Shown: positions 14,775 through 22,557, counted from the stretch's first letter. The stretch is 64,000 nucleotides of DNA from UBA6022 sp049295575 (GCA_049295575.1 JBAQQX010000002.1:1-64000); one strand, 5' to 3'. Program-made: numbers and translations. Notes: generated by a model from the letters alone, not told the origin.

Positions 14775-16610
14775 ATGAACGAAGGGACGAACGTCAAGCA
14801 GCAGATTGTTGAGCGAATTAAAAATTCGACCAATATTTTAGTGACCGTTAGTACTGATCCATCGGTTGATGAATTGTCGGCTGCGCTTGGCCTGACGTTA
14901 CTTCTCAATAAGCTCAATAAGCATGCGACAGCTGTTGTGAGCGGGGCACTTCCACCTGCTATTACATTTCTTGACCCTGAGAAAACATTTGAAAATAGCG
15001 TCGACAGTCTTCGTGATTTTATTATTGCGCTCGACAAAGAAAAAGCTGACCATCTCCGCTATAAAGTAGAAGGTGATGTTGTTAAGATTTTTATTACGCC
15101 GTATCGGACAACGATTAGCAACGAGGATCTCGAGTTTAGCCAGGGTGACTACAACGTTGAACTTGTGATTGCGCTTGGCGTGAAGAATAAAGATCATCTC
15201 GATACCGCATTGGCTGCTCATGGACGTATCTTGCACGATGCAACCGTCGCAACGCTTACTGCAGGTGATGAAATAAGCGACCTGGGGAGCCTTGCATGGC
15301 ACGATGACAACGCAAGTAGCCTGAGCGAAATGCTAGTAGGATTAAGCGAGGCTATTAAAACTGAAAAAGCTGGTCTTGATGAACAGACGGCAACCGCATT
15401 TTTGACAGGTATCGTTGCTGCGACTGATCGTTTTAGTAATAATCGTACGTCATCACGAGTAATGACAATGGCAGCGCAATTGATGGCAGCTGGCGCTAAT
15501 CAGCAGCTAATTGCCGCGAAACTCCAAGAGGCACATGAAATTGGCCCAAAGGAAGAGGTGATCCCACCGTCCATCGACGGCACGACCGACCTGGAAGAAG
15601 GGCAGTCGACGAAGCTTGATAAGACTTCCGCCGCTCCGGCTGAGGTGCCGGAAAAGAAAAATGACGGTTCACTATCGATTTCTCACGAAAAATCTGGAAA
15701 TATTGAAGCGGTTGGCGCTGAAGTTATTGCCGAGAAGCAAGAAGAGGCTGCTCGTGTAGCAGAGGATCAGTTAGCTGAACAGCTCGAGGCGACAAAAGCC
15801 GCTACTGTCACTGAATTACCATCTGTCGATGAACTACAGCAAGATATTGCAGATGCGAGCGAAGAGGTTACCCAGGCAGCCGAATCAGCTGAGCCAGCAG
15901 CTCCTAGCGGCGCTATCAGTAACTGGCAGCCATCACAAAGTGAACCGCAACTTGGCGGTACGCTGAATGCAACTTCAGAGCAGGCGGCTGATGACCGTCG
16001 TCGAGAAGAAGACGACGATCGCAATCGTACGATTTTGACTCATGGATCAGGTAGCTATGTTGGCGATGCGCAGCCAACCTTCCAGTCGCCGATCAATGCC
16101 ACGACTGCGGCTGATGCTGAGCCAGAAACGGTTGATCCGTTCGCCGAAGCAGTTGCGCCAGTTGATCAACCAACTTCTCATGCAGCACCGCTCCAGCCTA
16201 TAAGTGAGCCTGTTGCTACGACAGAGCCTGAACCAGCGGCTATGTCAGCTCCAACATTAGCAGATATTGATCAGCAGAATCGCGCTCAGCACGACGATGC
16301 GCGCGCCGCTGTCGAGGCTGCGCTTAACAGTGCTCCGGTAGACAGTCCTGCTACGCCATTTGAGCCTGCCCAGCCGTCGTTCGAGGCGGCACCGGCACCG
16401 CTAGTCCAGCCAGCAGGCGGTCTACCTCCACTGCCGGATTTTTCAACGTTGCCTCCATTGCCACCGCTGCCAGACTTTAATGCATCACAGGGTCCGAGCG
16501 GAGCAGTTCCGGCCGACAAACTCGGCGACATCTTCGGGACGCCGCCACTAGCAGCACCAGAGGAGCCATCTGCGCCAAATCCTGGCCAATTCCGTATTCC
16601 TGGACAATAA
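14775..16610 (+). CDS. Degenerate DHH-fold protein with disordered tail
   Basis: The N-terminal 250 residues of this 611-residue protein follow the NrnA-type DHH/DHHA1 layout, including TGIVAATDRFSNNRTS and AAQLMAAGANQQLIAAKL. The metal-binding motifs are eroded: STDPSVDELSAAL stands where HxxPDGDxxGS is expected, and ILHDATVATL where DHH is expected. From about 265 on it is acidic and Ala/Pro-rich with a proline cluster near 565-580 (PPLPDFSTLPPLPPLPDF), probably disordered. No signal peptide is seen. A scaffold or RNA/nucleotide-binding role is possible but unproven. Confidence 0.7.
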   Translation: MNEGTNVKQQIVERIKNSTNILVTVSTDPSVDELSAALGLTLLLNKLNKHATAVVSGALPPAITFLDPEKTFENSVDSLRDFIIALDKEKADHLRYKVEGDVVKIFITPYRTTISNEDLEFSQGDYNVELVIALGVKNKDHLDTALAAHGRILHDATVATLTAGDEISDLGSLAWHDDNASSLSEMLVGLSEAIKTEKAGLDEQTATAFLTGIVAATDRFSNNRTSSRVMTMAAQLMAAGANQQLIAAKLQEAHEIGPKEEVIPPSIDGTTDLEEGQSTKLDKTSAAPAEVPEKKNDGSLSISHEKSGNIEAVGAEVIAEKQEEAARVAEDQLAEQLEATKAATVTELPSVDELQQDIADASEEVTQAAESAEPAAPSGAISNWQPSQSEPQLGGTLNATSEQAADDRRREEDDDRNRTILTHGSGSYVGDAQPTFQSPINATTAADAEPETVDPFAEAVAPVDQPTSHAAPLQPISEPVATTEPEPAAMSAPTLADIDQQNRAQHDDARAAVEAALNSAPVDSPATPFEPAQPSFEAAPAPLVQPAGGLPPLPDFSTLPPLPPLPDFNASQGPSGAVPADKLGDIFGTPPLAAPEEPSAPNPGQFRIPGQ

Positions 16611-16633
16611 AAAAAGCCCCACGGGGCTTTTTT
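16611..16633. terminator. Bidirectional terminator
   Basis: AAAAAGCCCC and GGGGCTTTTT pair around AC, between the convergent DHH-like and PIG-L genes. Confidence 0.9.
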
Positions 16634-16634
16634 C

Positions 16635-17321
16635 TTAGTCGCGAATCATAAAGTGGTTTAAGCCGAGGTCCTGGCCACGCCGATTGATACTAGCGTCACC
16701 GTCAGCGCGCTGTGAGTTATGTGTCCGAATTACCGCAATAATGTCATCATTGAGATGGCGAGCATCAATGATCTCGTCTATTTCACTCTCGGGGTGACCT
16801 GGCTCCATATAGAGCCAGTCAGTGTTAACTGCCGGGAGCTGGCTTTCGGGTAGGCATGCGAGACGAACGCGGTAATAACGACTATCTTGTGCCTTTAGCC
16901 GATAAAACGCGAGGCAAGCAGCACGAGCAGCGACGATATGATCGATATGTCCCGTGATGCCGTTTGTGTCGATTGTCATGAACTCAATTTCTATCTCATG
17001 GTCATGAGTATCAATGATACGGGTGACAATATCGCTGATCTTTTCGGCCGCTGTGATTAACGTTATATTGCAAAGCTGACCGTCCATGAAGCCAAGATCG
17101 TGCATACTGGTTGCGCCGAGAAGAGCGCCAGCTTGCTGCCACTCTTGATGTCGGACGGCTCCGAGGTCTGAGTGATTATCTGGGTTAGTACCGGCTTGGC
17201 CGGAAGTGAGTGTAATAAGGTGCAGCTCAGTGCCGGCCCTTGTTTCAAGCAGTAGGGTGCCTGCTGGTCCAAATGCTTCATCGTCGGGATGAGCAAAGAT
17301 TCCAAAAATAATCTTTTTCAT
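16635..17321 (-). CDS. PIG-L/LmbE-family deacetylase
   Basis: The 228-residue protein has the zinc-binding AHPDDE motif at residues 10-15 and a second His motif GHIDH near 125, as in N-acetylglucosaminyl-phosphatidylinositol de-N-acetylases and the actinobacterial mycothiol enzymes MshB and Mca. The likely reaction is removal of an N-acetyl group from a sugar conjugate, perhaps a cell-wall precursor; the substrate is not evident. It starts 6 nt from TATACT and is divergent from truB, sharing a symmetric promoter. Confidence 0.88.
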   Translation of the reverse strand: MKKIIFGIFAHPDDEAFGPAGTLLLETRAGTELHLITLTSGQAGTNPDNHSDLGAVRHQEWQQAGALLGATSMHDLGFMDGQLCNITLITAAEKISDIVTRIIDTHDHEIEIEFMTIDTNGITGHIDHIVAARAACLAFYRLKAQDSRYYRVRLACLPESQLPAVNTDWLYMEPGHPESEIDEIIDARHLNDDIIAVIRTHNSQRADGDASINRRGQDLGLNHFMIRD

Positions 17322-17325
17322 GAGT

Positions 17326-17337
17326 CTAGTATACTAG
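17326..17337. promoter_or_regulatory. Symmetric bidirectional promoter
   Basis: CTAGTATACTAG is a perfect 12-bp palindrome. On the minus strand TATACT (17333-17328) lies 6 nt before the PIG-L start; on the plus strand TATACT (17330-17335) lies 9 nt before truB. The two -10 elements overlap by four bases. Confidence 0.7.
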
Positions 17338-17344
17338 GTAAGAT

Positions 17345-18004
17345 ATGACAGATGGAATTATTCTTATAGACAAGCCAGACGAGATGACGAGTTTTGGCGT
17401 AGTAGCGCGGGTTCGTCGTGTACTGAGCAAGGCGGCTGGCAAAAAAGTAAAAGTCGGCCACACGGGTACGCTCGACCCGTTCGCCACTGGTTTGATGATT
17501 CTAGTAATTGGTAAAGAGTGTAAAAATGCCGGCCACTACACGAAGCTCGATAAGGTGTATGAAGCAACGATTCGCCTTGGCCAAACAAGTACGACGGGTG
17601 ATCCGGAAGGTGAATTAACTGATGTCTCTAATCGCCGGCCATCAGAAGCTGAGGTTGTAGCTGCACTCAAGGATTGGACGGGAGAGATCCAGCAGCGTCC
17701 GCCTATCTTTAGCGCTATCAAGATCGATGGCCAGCGCGCCTATAAACTGGCGCGTGACGGGCAAGAGGTAGAGATTCCTCTTCGCACAGTATCTGTTTTT
17801 AGTCTCGAGCTTGTCGACTATGCTTATCCCGAGCTAAAAGTGCGCACTCACGTTTCGAGCGGGACCTATATCCGCAGCTTGGCGAGTGATATTGGGACTA
17901 CACTTGGTACTGGTGCGTATTGTACGCAGCTGCGCCGTACAAGTATTGCCGAGTGGAAGATTGCGGATGCTCAGACATTAGCTGACTTTGGCGTTACTAG
18001 CTAG
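17345..18004 (+). CDS. truB: tRNA pseudouridine-55 synthase
   Basis: TruB makes pseudouridine 55 in the T-loop of tRNAs. The 219-residue protein has IILIDKPDEMTSFGVV, the catalytic GHTGTLDPFATG, the Tyr-containing KVYEATIRLG and QRPPIFSAIKIDGQRAYK, then SSGTYIRSLASDIG. It lacks the C-terminal PUA domain of longer members, as many short bacterial TruB proteins do. It is expressed divergently from the PIG-L gene and lies just before rpsO, the usual neighbour. Confidence 0.96.
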   Translation: MTDGIILIDKPDEMTSFGVVARVRRVLSKAAGKKVKVGHTGTLDPFATGLMILVIGKECKNAGHYTKLDKVYEATIRLGQTSTTGDPEGELTDVSNRRPSEAEVVAALKDWTGEIQQRPPIFSAIKIDGQRAYKLARDGQEVEIPLRTVSVFSLELVDYAYPELKVRTHVSSGTYIRSLASDIGTTLGTGAYCTQLRRTSIAEWKIADAQTLADFGVTS

Positions 18005-18007
18005 GAC

Positions 18008-18036
18008 TTGAAAAACCGGCTAAATACTGGTACAAT
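18008..18036 (+). promoter_or_regulatory. Promoter of rpsO
   Basis: TTGAAA (18008-18013), a 17-nt spacer and TACAAT (18031-18036, preceded by TGG). The -10 ends 7 nt before ATG 18044. Confidence 0.8.
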
Positions 18037-18043
18037 CACTGAG

Positions 18044-18310
18044 ATGATTACTAAAGAGAACAAATCACAGGCAATTGCTTTGACTCAGGTTTCAAAGAAC
18101 GACGTCGGTAGCCCACAGGCTCAGGTGTCAATCTTGACTGCTCGTATCAAAGAGGTGACGGAACACCTAAAAGCCAACAAACACGATCATATGGCCCGAC
18201 GCGGTCTGATCCAAATGGTTGGCCGTAGGAAGCGCCTCCTCAAGTATCTCGAGCGTAAAGACTTTGAAGCTTATAAAGCTGTTGTCGCCACACTAGGACT
18301 CCGCAAATAA
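18044..18310 (+). CDS. rpsO: Ribosomal protein S15
   Basis: S15 binds the central domain of 16S rRNA early in 30S assembly. The 88-residue protein has the four-helix layout with VGSPQAQVSILTARI, HLKANKHDHMARRGL and VGRRKRLLKYLERKD, close to the 89 residues of other S15 proteins. The ATG at 18044 follows a complete promoter by 7 nt, so there is no room for the autoregulatory leader known from Escherichia coli rpsO. Its stop lies inside the terminator stem. Confidence 0.97.
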   Translation: MITKENKSQAIALTQVSKNDVGSPQAQVSILTARIKEVTEHLKANKHDHMARRGLIQMVGRRKRLLKYLERKDFEAYKAVVATLGLRK

Positions 18311-18326
18311 TTGCGGAGTTTTTTTA
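18298..18326 (+). terminator. Terminator of rpsO
   Basis: ACTCCGCAA pairs with TTGCGGAGT followed by seven T; the left arm encodes the last codons and the stop. Confidence 0.92.
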
Positions 18327-18353
18327 TGCAGTTATCTTCTAATTTCTAGCAGA

Positions 18354-18362
18354 TGCTATACT
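18354..18362 (+). promoter_or_regulatory. Extended -10 of the ABC operon
   Basis: TGCTATACT ends 9 nt before ATG 18372. Confidence 0.7.
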
Positions 18363-18371
18363 ACGAAGTAT

Positions 18372-19289
18372 ATGAATGAGCTTACGGTTATTGATGTCGT
18401 CAATGTCACTAAGCGCTTTGGCGACTTTCGGGCCATTGATAATGTCAGTTTTTCAGTCAAAAAAGGCGAGGTCGTTGGGTTCGTTGGACTTAACGGTGCG
18501 GGGAAATCGACAACGATCAATCTTATGCTTGGATTTTTACGTCCGACAAGTGGCTCGGTCAAATTGTTTGGAAAAACTATTCTTCCGGAAATAGCCCATC
18601 TAACACATCGCGATATTGGCTTTGCGAGTGGCGACATGGCATTATTCGATAATCTTAGCGGCGATCAGTACCTTGCGTTTCTTTCTCGTCGCTATAAGCT
18701 CCGCGATCAAACTCGAGTCAAGGAGCTGTGTGACCGGTTTGAACCGCAGCTTCACAAAAAGATTAAAGAACTCTCCAGGGGTAATAGACAAAAAATCGCT
18801 CTCATTGGTGCTTTTATGGCGAGCCCGAAACTAGTGGTTCTCGACGAGCCAAGTAGCGGTCTTGATCCTTTGATGCAGCAGGCTTTTTTGGAGTTAGTGC
18901 GCGAAGAGGGAGGGCGCGGGACGACAATCTTCATGTCGTCTCATTATCTCGGTGAAGTTGCAGATGTCTGTAGCCGCGTATTACTGATGCGCAAAGGACG
19001 GCTAGTGACGGATATTTTGGCACATCAGATCGAAGCGGCTGGCGGTAAAATGGTTCATGCGACAGCAAAATACGCAGTCGTGCCGCTAAAAGGGGCGCAG
19101 TCGATTCAACATCGAAAGACAGCCGAAGGTCACGAAGTTAACTTTATCTACAAAGGGCCTGCTTTGGATGTGCAGAAATGGCTAGCGAGCGCACCGCCAC
19201 TGACCGACCTGGCAATTACCGAATATAGTCTCGAGGCGGCATTTAGTGAGCTGTACGCTAAAGACGCCGAGGAGGAGCCTCATGTATAA
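18372..19289 (+). CDS. ABC transporter ATP-binding protein
   Basis: The 305-residue protein is an ABC-2-type exporter ATPase. Walker A is GLNGAGKST (about 44-52), the signature is ELSRGNRQK (normally LSGGQ), Walker B VVLDEPSSGLDP, and the switch His is in MSSHYLGE. A C-terminal region of about 80 residues follows, as in drug or lipid exporters of the CcmA/NatA type. It overlaps the permease gene by 8 nt, so the two make one exporter. The substrate is unknown. Confidence 0.92.
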   Translation: MNELTVIDVVNVTKRFGDFRAIDNVSFSVKKGEVVGFVGLNGAGKSTTINLMLGFLRPTSGSVKLFGKTILPEIAHLTHRDIGFASGDMALFDNLSGDQYLAFLSRRYKLRDQTRVKELCDRFEPQLHKKIKELSRGNRQKIALIGAFMASPKLVVLDEPSSGLDPLMQQAFLELVREEGGRGTTIFMSSHYLGEVADVCSRVLLMRKGRLVTDILAHQIEAAGGKMVHATAKYAVVPLKGAQSIQHRKTAEGHEVNFIYKGPALDVQKWLASAPPLTDLAITEYSLEAAFSELYAKDAEEEPHV

Positions 19290-20073
19290 CCTGTTTACGA
19301 AAACGCTTTATGATAAGCGAGCTTTTGTTGTCGGCTGGGGGCTTGGTCTGGCGTTTCTCGGCTTCTTAATGATGATTTTTTATCCAGCGTTCCATCAAGA
19401 TATGGGACTCGATCAACTAATTAGCAGCTTACCACCGGCGCTACAGGGGTTAGTCGGCAATCTTAACGATCTAAAGGAATTACCGAGTTATATAGGTAGC
19501 CAACTATTTGAAGTCAGGATTCCTATCTTCGTGAGTATCTTGTCAATTATCTTAGCGGTTGGGCTTACGGTGGCAGAAGAAGAAAAAGGACAGCTTCGAA
19601 CGCTAGCCGCGTTGCCGCTCGGACGTTCGCGAATTCTTATTGGCAAATGGCTTGCGATTATAATAATTAGTTTCACGGCAACTCTCGCAACAATAGTAGG
19701 TATTGTAATCGGTCTCGTTACTATAGGCGAGACGCTCGATCCTCTTGTTGTCCTGCGGCTTGGGGCGATGATGTGGCTCCTGTCTATTTCGCTCGCTACA
19801 GTGGTGTTTGGTATTGGGCTTGCGAGCGGCAAGCGTGGCCTGACGATGGGGCTCGGAGTGCTGATTGCAGTCGGAAGCTTTATATTAACAACCTTTGCTA
19901 AATCGGTAGACTGGCTGCAGCCGTACGAGCACGCCTCGTTGTTGCATTATTTTCCGGCAACCGCAATTGCCAAGGGCGATATCGCACTTCTTGACGGCAT
20001 AGTCCTTTCTGGTGTGACTCTCGTCTTTTTGCTAATTGGTATTATTTTCTTCCGTAGACGGGATATCGGTTAG
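19282..20073 (+). CDS. ABC-2 type permease
   Basis: The 263-residue protein has six predicted membrane segments, for example AFVVGWGLGLAFLGFLMMIF, IPIFVSILSIILAVGLTV and GIVLSGVTLVFLLIGIIFF, with the cytoplasmic stretch EEEKGQLRTLAALPLGRSR typical of ABC-2 permeases. ATG 19282 follows GGAGGAG (19271-19277) inside the ATPase gene. It forms the membrane part of the exporter with the preceding ATPase. Confidence 0.9.
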   Translation: MYNLFTKTLYDKRAFVVGWGLGLAFLGFLMMIFYPAFHQDMGLDQLISSLPPALQGLVGNLNDLKELPSYIGSQLFEVRIPIFVSILSIILAVGLTVAEEEKGQLRTLAALPLGRSRILIGKWLAIIIISFTATLATIVGIVIGLVTIGETLDPLVVLRLGAMMWLLSISLATVVFGIGLASGKRGLTMGLGVLIAVGSFILTTFAKSVDWLQPYEHASLLHYFPATAIAKGDIALLDGIVLSGVTLVFLLIGIIFFRRRDIG

Positions 20074-20077
20074 TGAT

Positions 20078-20452
20078 ATGAAGCGGTGGACATCCGGACG
20101 AGAATCTAGTCTTCTTGACGACATTATAGCTGGTCGTAAAACAATCGAGGGGCGACTAAATAGGGGGAAGTTTGCCAACTATGCAGTAGGTGATGTTGTA
20201 TCGTTACGACGAGATATTCGCGGCGCGGACGGTGTTCTTCATGACGGAGAGCCGAACCAAGTACAAGTACAGATCGTCGCTATTCGACAGTATGCCACAT
20301 TTATTGAAATGGTTATGGCCGAAGGATTCAGCGCTGTTATTCCGAATGCGAAGAGTGCCGCCGAGGCAGCCGACGAGTACGATAAGTTCTATTCAGCCGA
20401 AGACCAGTCCCTCTATGGCGTAATGGCTATTGAGATACGGACGATCAGCTAA
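20078..20452 (+). CDS. ASCH-domain protein
   Basis: The 124-residue protein has the ASCH layout: LDDIIAGRKTIEGRLNRGKF near the start gives the GRKTxExR motif, YAVGDVVSL the following strand, then VQIVAIRQYATFIEM. ASCH is a PUA-like fold thought to bind RNA, and some members hydrolyse modified cytidines. It starts 4 nt after the permease stop, so it may be the third gene of the exporter operon, but with only weak Shine-Dalgarno signal. Confidence 0.82.
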   Translation: MKRWTSGRESSLLDDIIAGRKTIEGRLNRGKFANYAVGDVVSLRRDIRGADGVLHDGEPNQVQVQIVAIRQYATFIEMVMAEGFSAVIPNAKSAAEAADEYDKFYSAEDQSLYGVMAIEIRTIS

Positions 20453-20507
20453 GTTAGGGCGTGGCGGTTTGATATGCGTAAGTTGGAGTGTTGCTACTTA
20501 GTGAAGT

Positions 20508-20960
20508 CTATAGCTCGCTATCAATAAATACAGGAACTGAATCTTTAATATAATGTTCGATATCGATTGTTTGCAGTAAAGCAGGGAGTACGTGGTGGGA
20601 GCGAGGATCGATAAACTCAACATTGGTAATCTCAGCTTCGCCGTGTGTTGTTTTTGAAAGATCTATTTGCTTGAAGTCTTCTGAGTTTTCAATATGGAAA
20701 AAGAACTCGAGTTGTTCTTTTTTGCCATCATGAAACTGCTGAACGAAGAGCAGCTTACCGATTTGAGGAGTAACGCCTGTCTCTTCGATCATTTCGCGAT
20801 GCAGCCCCTCGTGAAGTGACTCGCCGTCCTCTAGTCCGCCACCTGGCGTACACCAGTAGTCGCGGACAATACCATCATCGCCGGGCGTTAGCTGTTGGCA
20901 AAGTAGCTCGCCGTTTTTAAAGATAATACCTCGTACATTAACACGTCGCGGCGCTGTCAT
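20508..20960 (-). CDS. Nudix hydrolase
   Basis: The 150-residue protein contains a complete Nudix box, GGGLEDGESLHEGLHREM followed by IEETGV (residues about 40-63), with the REUxEE glutamates that bind magnesium. Substrates of such enzymes are nucleoside diphosphate derivatives; which one is not evident. AAGGAGG lies upstream of the ATG. The leader is about 95 nt and contains a perfect 14-bp palindrome. Confidence 0.92.
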   Translation of the reverse strand: MTAPRRVNVRGIIFKNGELLCQQLTPGDDGIVRDYWCTPGGGLEDGESLHEGLHREMIEETGVTPQIGKLLFVQQFHDGKKEQLEFFFHIENSEDFKQIDLSKTTHGEAEITNVEFIDPRSHHVLPALLQTIDIEHYIKDSVPVFIDSEL

Positions 20961-21038
20961 AGATGCCTCCTTTATGAGAACAAAAAATAATATAAGAGGC
21001 GTCAGCGGTTTGGCTCGTCCAGACGTGCACGCATAGTG

Positions 21039-21052
21039 GATCCCGCGGGATC
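21039..21052. repeat. Perfect 14-bp palindrome in the Nudix leader
   Basis: GATCCCGCGGGATC is fully symmetric and is flanked on both sides by CATAGTG/ATAGTG. It lies between the Nudix -10 (TGCTATAAT on the minus strand, 21072-21064) and the Nudix start, and also upstream of the pilin-lectin gene. It could be an operator or an RNA hairpin. Confidence 0.55.
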
Positions 21053-21063
21053 ATAGTGTTTTT

Positions 21064-21072
21064 TATTATAGC
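21064..21072 (-). promoter_or_regulatory. Extended -10 of the Nudix gene
   Basis: On the minus strand TGCTATAAT gives a leader of about 95 nt before the Nudix ATG. Confidence 0.6.
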
Positions 21073-21079
21073 AGGACTC

Positions 21080-21088
21080 TGTTATATT
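21080..21088 (+). promoter_or_regulatory. Possible extended -10 of the pilin-lectin gene
   Basis: TGTTATATT reads as a TGn-extended -10, giving a leader of about 45 nt before ATG 21141. Confidence 0.45.
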
Positions 21089-21140
21089 CTGCCTAATGCG
21101 CGGGTTGTTATGAATAAGCACAAGTGTTTTAATAGAGCTA

Positions 21141-21878
21141 ATGAAGCGACGCGAGTATGGGACTGGGTTTACGATTGTCGAGCTACTTATAGTCATCGTT
21201 ATTATTGGTATTTTGGCGGCTATTACCATTGTTGCCTATAACGGTATTCAGGAGCGTGCGCGCATGGCGTCTGCAATGTCGGGCGCGACGCAGATTACAC
21301 GATCACCAGATATCTTAAACGCGATTGCGTATTATGATTTTGAGCAGGGAAGCGGTATATCGGTACCCGATAGAAGCGAAAAGGCTAATACTGGCACAAT
21401 TACAGGAACGACAACCTATTCAACTGATACTCCATTTGGGACGGGTCGCTCGTTTTCGTTCAATAGCGCCACTCGTATTAATACAACCATCCCTTTATTG
21501 CCGTCATATTATCTCAAATCAGCCTGGGTGAAGCCGACGGGTGGCTGTAGTAACATTATTTCCGCCGCCAGTGGAGCATCGGACGCATTTTATCTACCGT
21601 CGTGCCGTGTTAATGCTGGACATAACGGGTCATGGGGGCATGTGACGGATAGCTTTGCTCTTAATGATGGGAAATGGCATCACCTTGCTCTTGAGTTTAC
21701 GCAGACGAGTGGTACGGTCGGGACGCTTAAACTGTGGCGCGATGGCGTCGTCGTGGCTACTAATACGAGTGCTCCAGTGCCAACTGGATTGGATCTGACG
21801 ACGCCCGTGGTTGGCGCTTACGGGGCGGGTAACTTCTATACTGGTCTTATGGACGACGTCATTATCATTACGCGCTAG
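21141..21878 (+). CDS. Type IV pilin fused to a LamG lectin-like domain
   Basis: The 245-residue protein has the prepilin leader and helix (GFTIVELLIVIVIIGIL, cleavage before Phe). Residues from about 60 are a concanavalin A-like jelly roll of the LamG type: YYDFEQGSGISVPDRS, ANTGTITG, FGTGRSFSFN, DGKWHHLALEFTQTSG, LKLWRDGVVVATNTS and the closing GLMDDVIIITR. LamG domains bind sugars or proteins, so this is probably a minor pilin carrying an adhesin to the pilus, perhaps its tip. The gene stands alone, away from the pilus operon. Confidence 0.9.
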   Translation: MKRREYGTGFTIVELLIVIVIIGILAAITIVAYNGIQERARMASAMSGATQITRSPDILNAIAYYDFEQGSGISVPDRSEKANTGTITGTTTYSTDTPFGTGRSFSFNSATRINTTIPLLPSYYLKSAWVKPTGGCSNIISAASGASDAFYLPSCRVNAGHNGSWGHVTDSFALNDGKWHHLALEFTQTSGTVGTLKLWRDGVVVATNTSAPVPTGLDLTTPVVGAYGAGNFYTGLMDDVIIITR

Positions 21879-21890
21879 GTATGCGTGTAC

Positions 21891-21896
21891 TATAAT
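21891..21896 (+). promoter_or_regulatory. -10 of the FBP gene, leaderless spacing
   Basis: TATAAT is followed by 6 nt and ATG 21903. Confidence 0.8.
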
Positions 21897-21902
21897 GGGG
21901 CT

Positions 21903-22391
21903 ATGCAGCGCCTGACTATAACTATATTCTCGGATCTTTTGCGCGAGTCTGGTCTGAAAAAGAAACTTGTAGCCGAGCTAAAGTTTCAGCCCGAGCTTAT
22001 AGGGAGTTGGAGTGAGCGAGACTTCATTGCGATTACCGATCGTCATCGCTCCAAGGGTGTTATCGTCGCAGATCTTTCTCGTCGATATATAATGCCGTTT
22101 CGTCTTCAGCCAAGAAAAGCCAGCAGTACAACTGGTCGCATCGAGGCAATAATATGCGATCTTTGTTCGACATGGCAGCGCGGCTCGCATTCGGCGGTTA
22201 TTACGTTCGATCGTAGTGATAAGAGCTCGCGGTCATATCTCTGCTGCGCGGATCTTCAATGTAGCTTGCATGTCAGGGGCCTGACACCCCAAGCAAAACT
22301 ATCTCGCACGCAGTTACGCGAACAGGCGACACCGGATCGACGAATCGAGCGACTGCGTGAGAATCTTGAGAAGATTCTGTCTGAACTATAA
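21903..22391 (+). CDS. FBP-type (EF-G-binding) zinc-finger protein
   Basis: The C-terminal half of this 162-residue protein matches the FBP treble-clef finger of FusB/FusC-like EF-G-binding proteins: ICDLCSTWQRGSHSAV, then YLCCADLQCSLHVRGLTP and a basic helical end. The CxxC and CxxxxC cysteines are present. FusB proteins free EF-G from post-translocation ribosomes stalled by fusidic acid; relatives in Actinobacteria have this finger but unknown roles. The start at 21903 follows TATAAT by 6 nt, rejecting an upstream in-frame GTG. Confidence 0.75.
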   Translation: MQRLTITIFSDLLRESGLKKKLVAELKFQPELIGSWSERDFIAITDRHRSKGVIVADLSRRYIMPFRLQPRKASSTTGRIEAIICDLCSTWQRGSHSAVITFDRSDKSSRSYLCCADLQCSLHVRGLTPQAKLSRTQLREQATPDRRIERLRENLEKILSEL

Positions 22392-22425
22392 GTGTGTTCG
22401 TCGCACCGATATCTTCTAAGTGCGG

Positions 22426-22431
22426 TATAAT
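22426..22431 (+). promoter_or_regulatory. -10 of pnp
   Basis: TATAAT places the start site near 22438 and gives a leader of about 120 nt. Confidence 0.7.
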
Positions 22432-22440
22432 GGAACTATC

Positions 22441-22536
22441 ACTCGCCGCAAGAGCGACGTAAGTGGTGGATAGAGAAATTTGTTATTCACAAATTCCTGT
22501 ACCCGTTACTTATCGCTCACATAATACAAGGCGAGT
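22441..22536 (+). promoter_or_regulatory. Folded 5' leader of pnp
   Basis: Three nested stems are visible. ACTCGCC (22441-22447) pairs with GGCGAGT (22530-22536). GAGCGA-CG-TAAGT (22452-22464) pairs with ACTTATCGCTC (22508-22518) with a 2-nt bulge. AATTTGT (22477-22483) pairs with ACAAATT (22489-22495). AAGGAGG (22544-22550) directly follows. In Escherichia coli, pnp is autoregulated through a leader stem cut by RNase III. Confidence 0.7.
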
Positions 22537-22557
22537 AAACAAAAAGGAGGACATATC

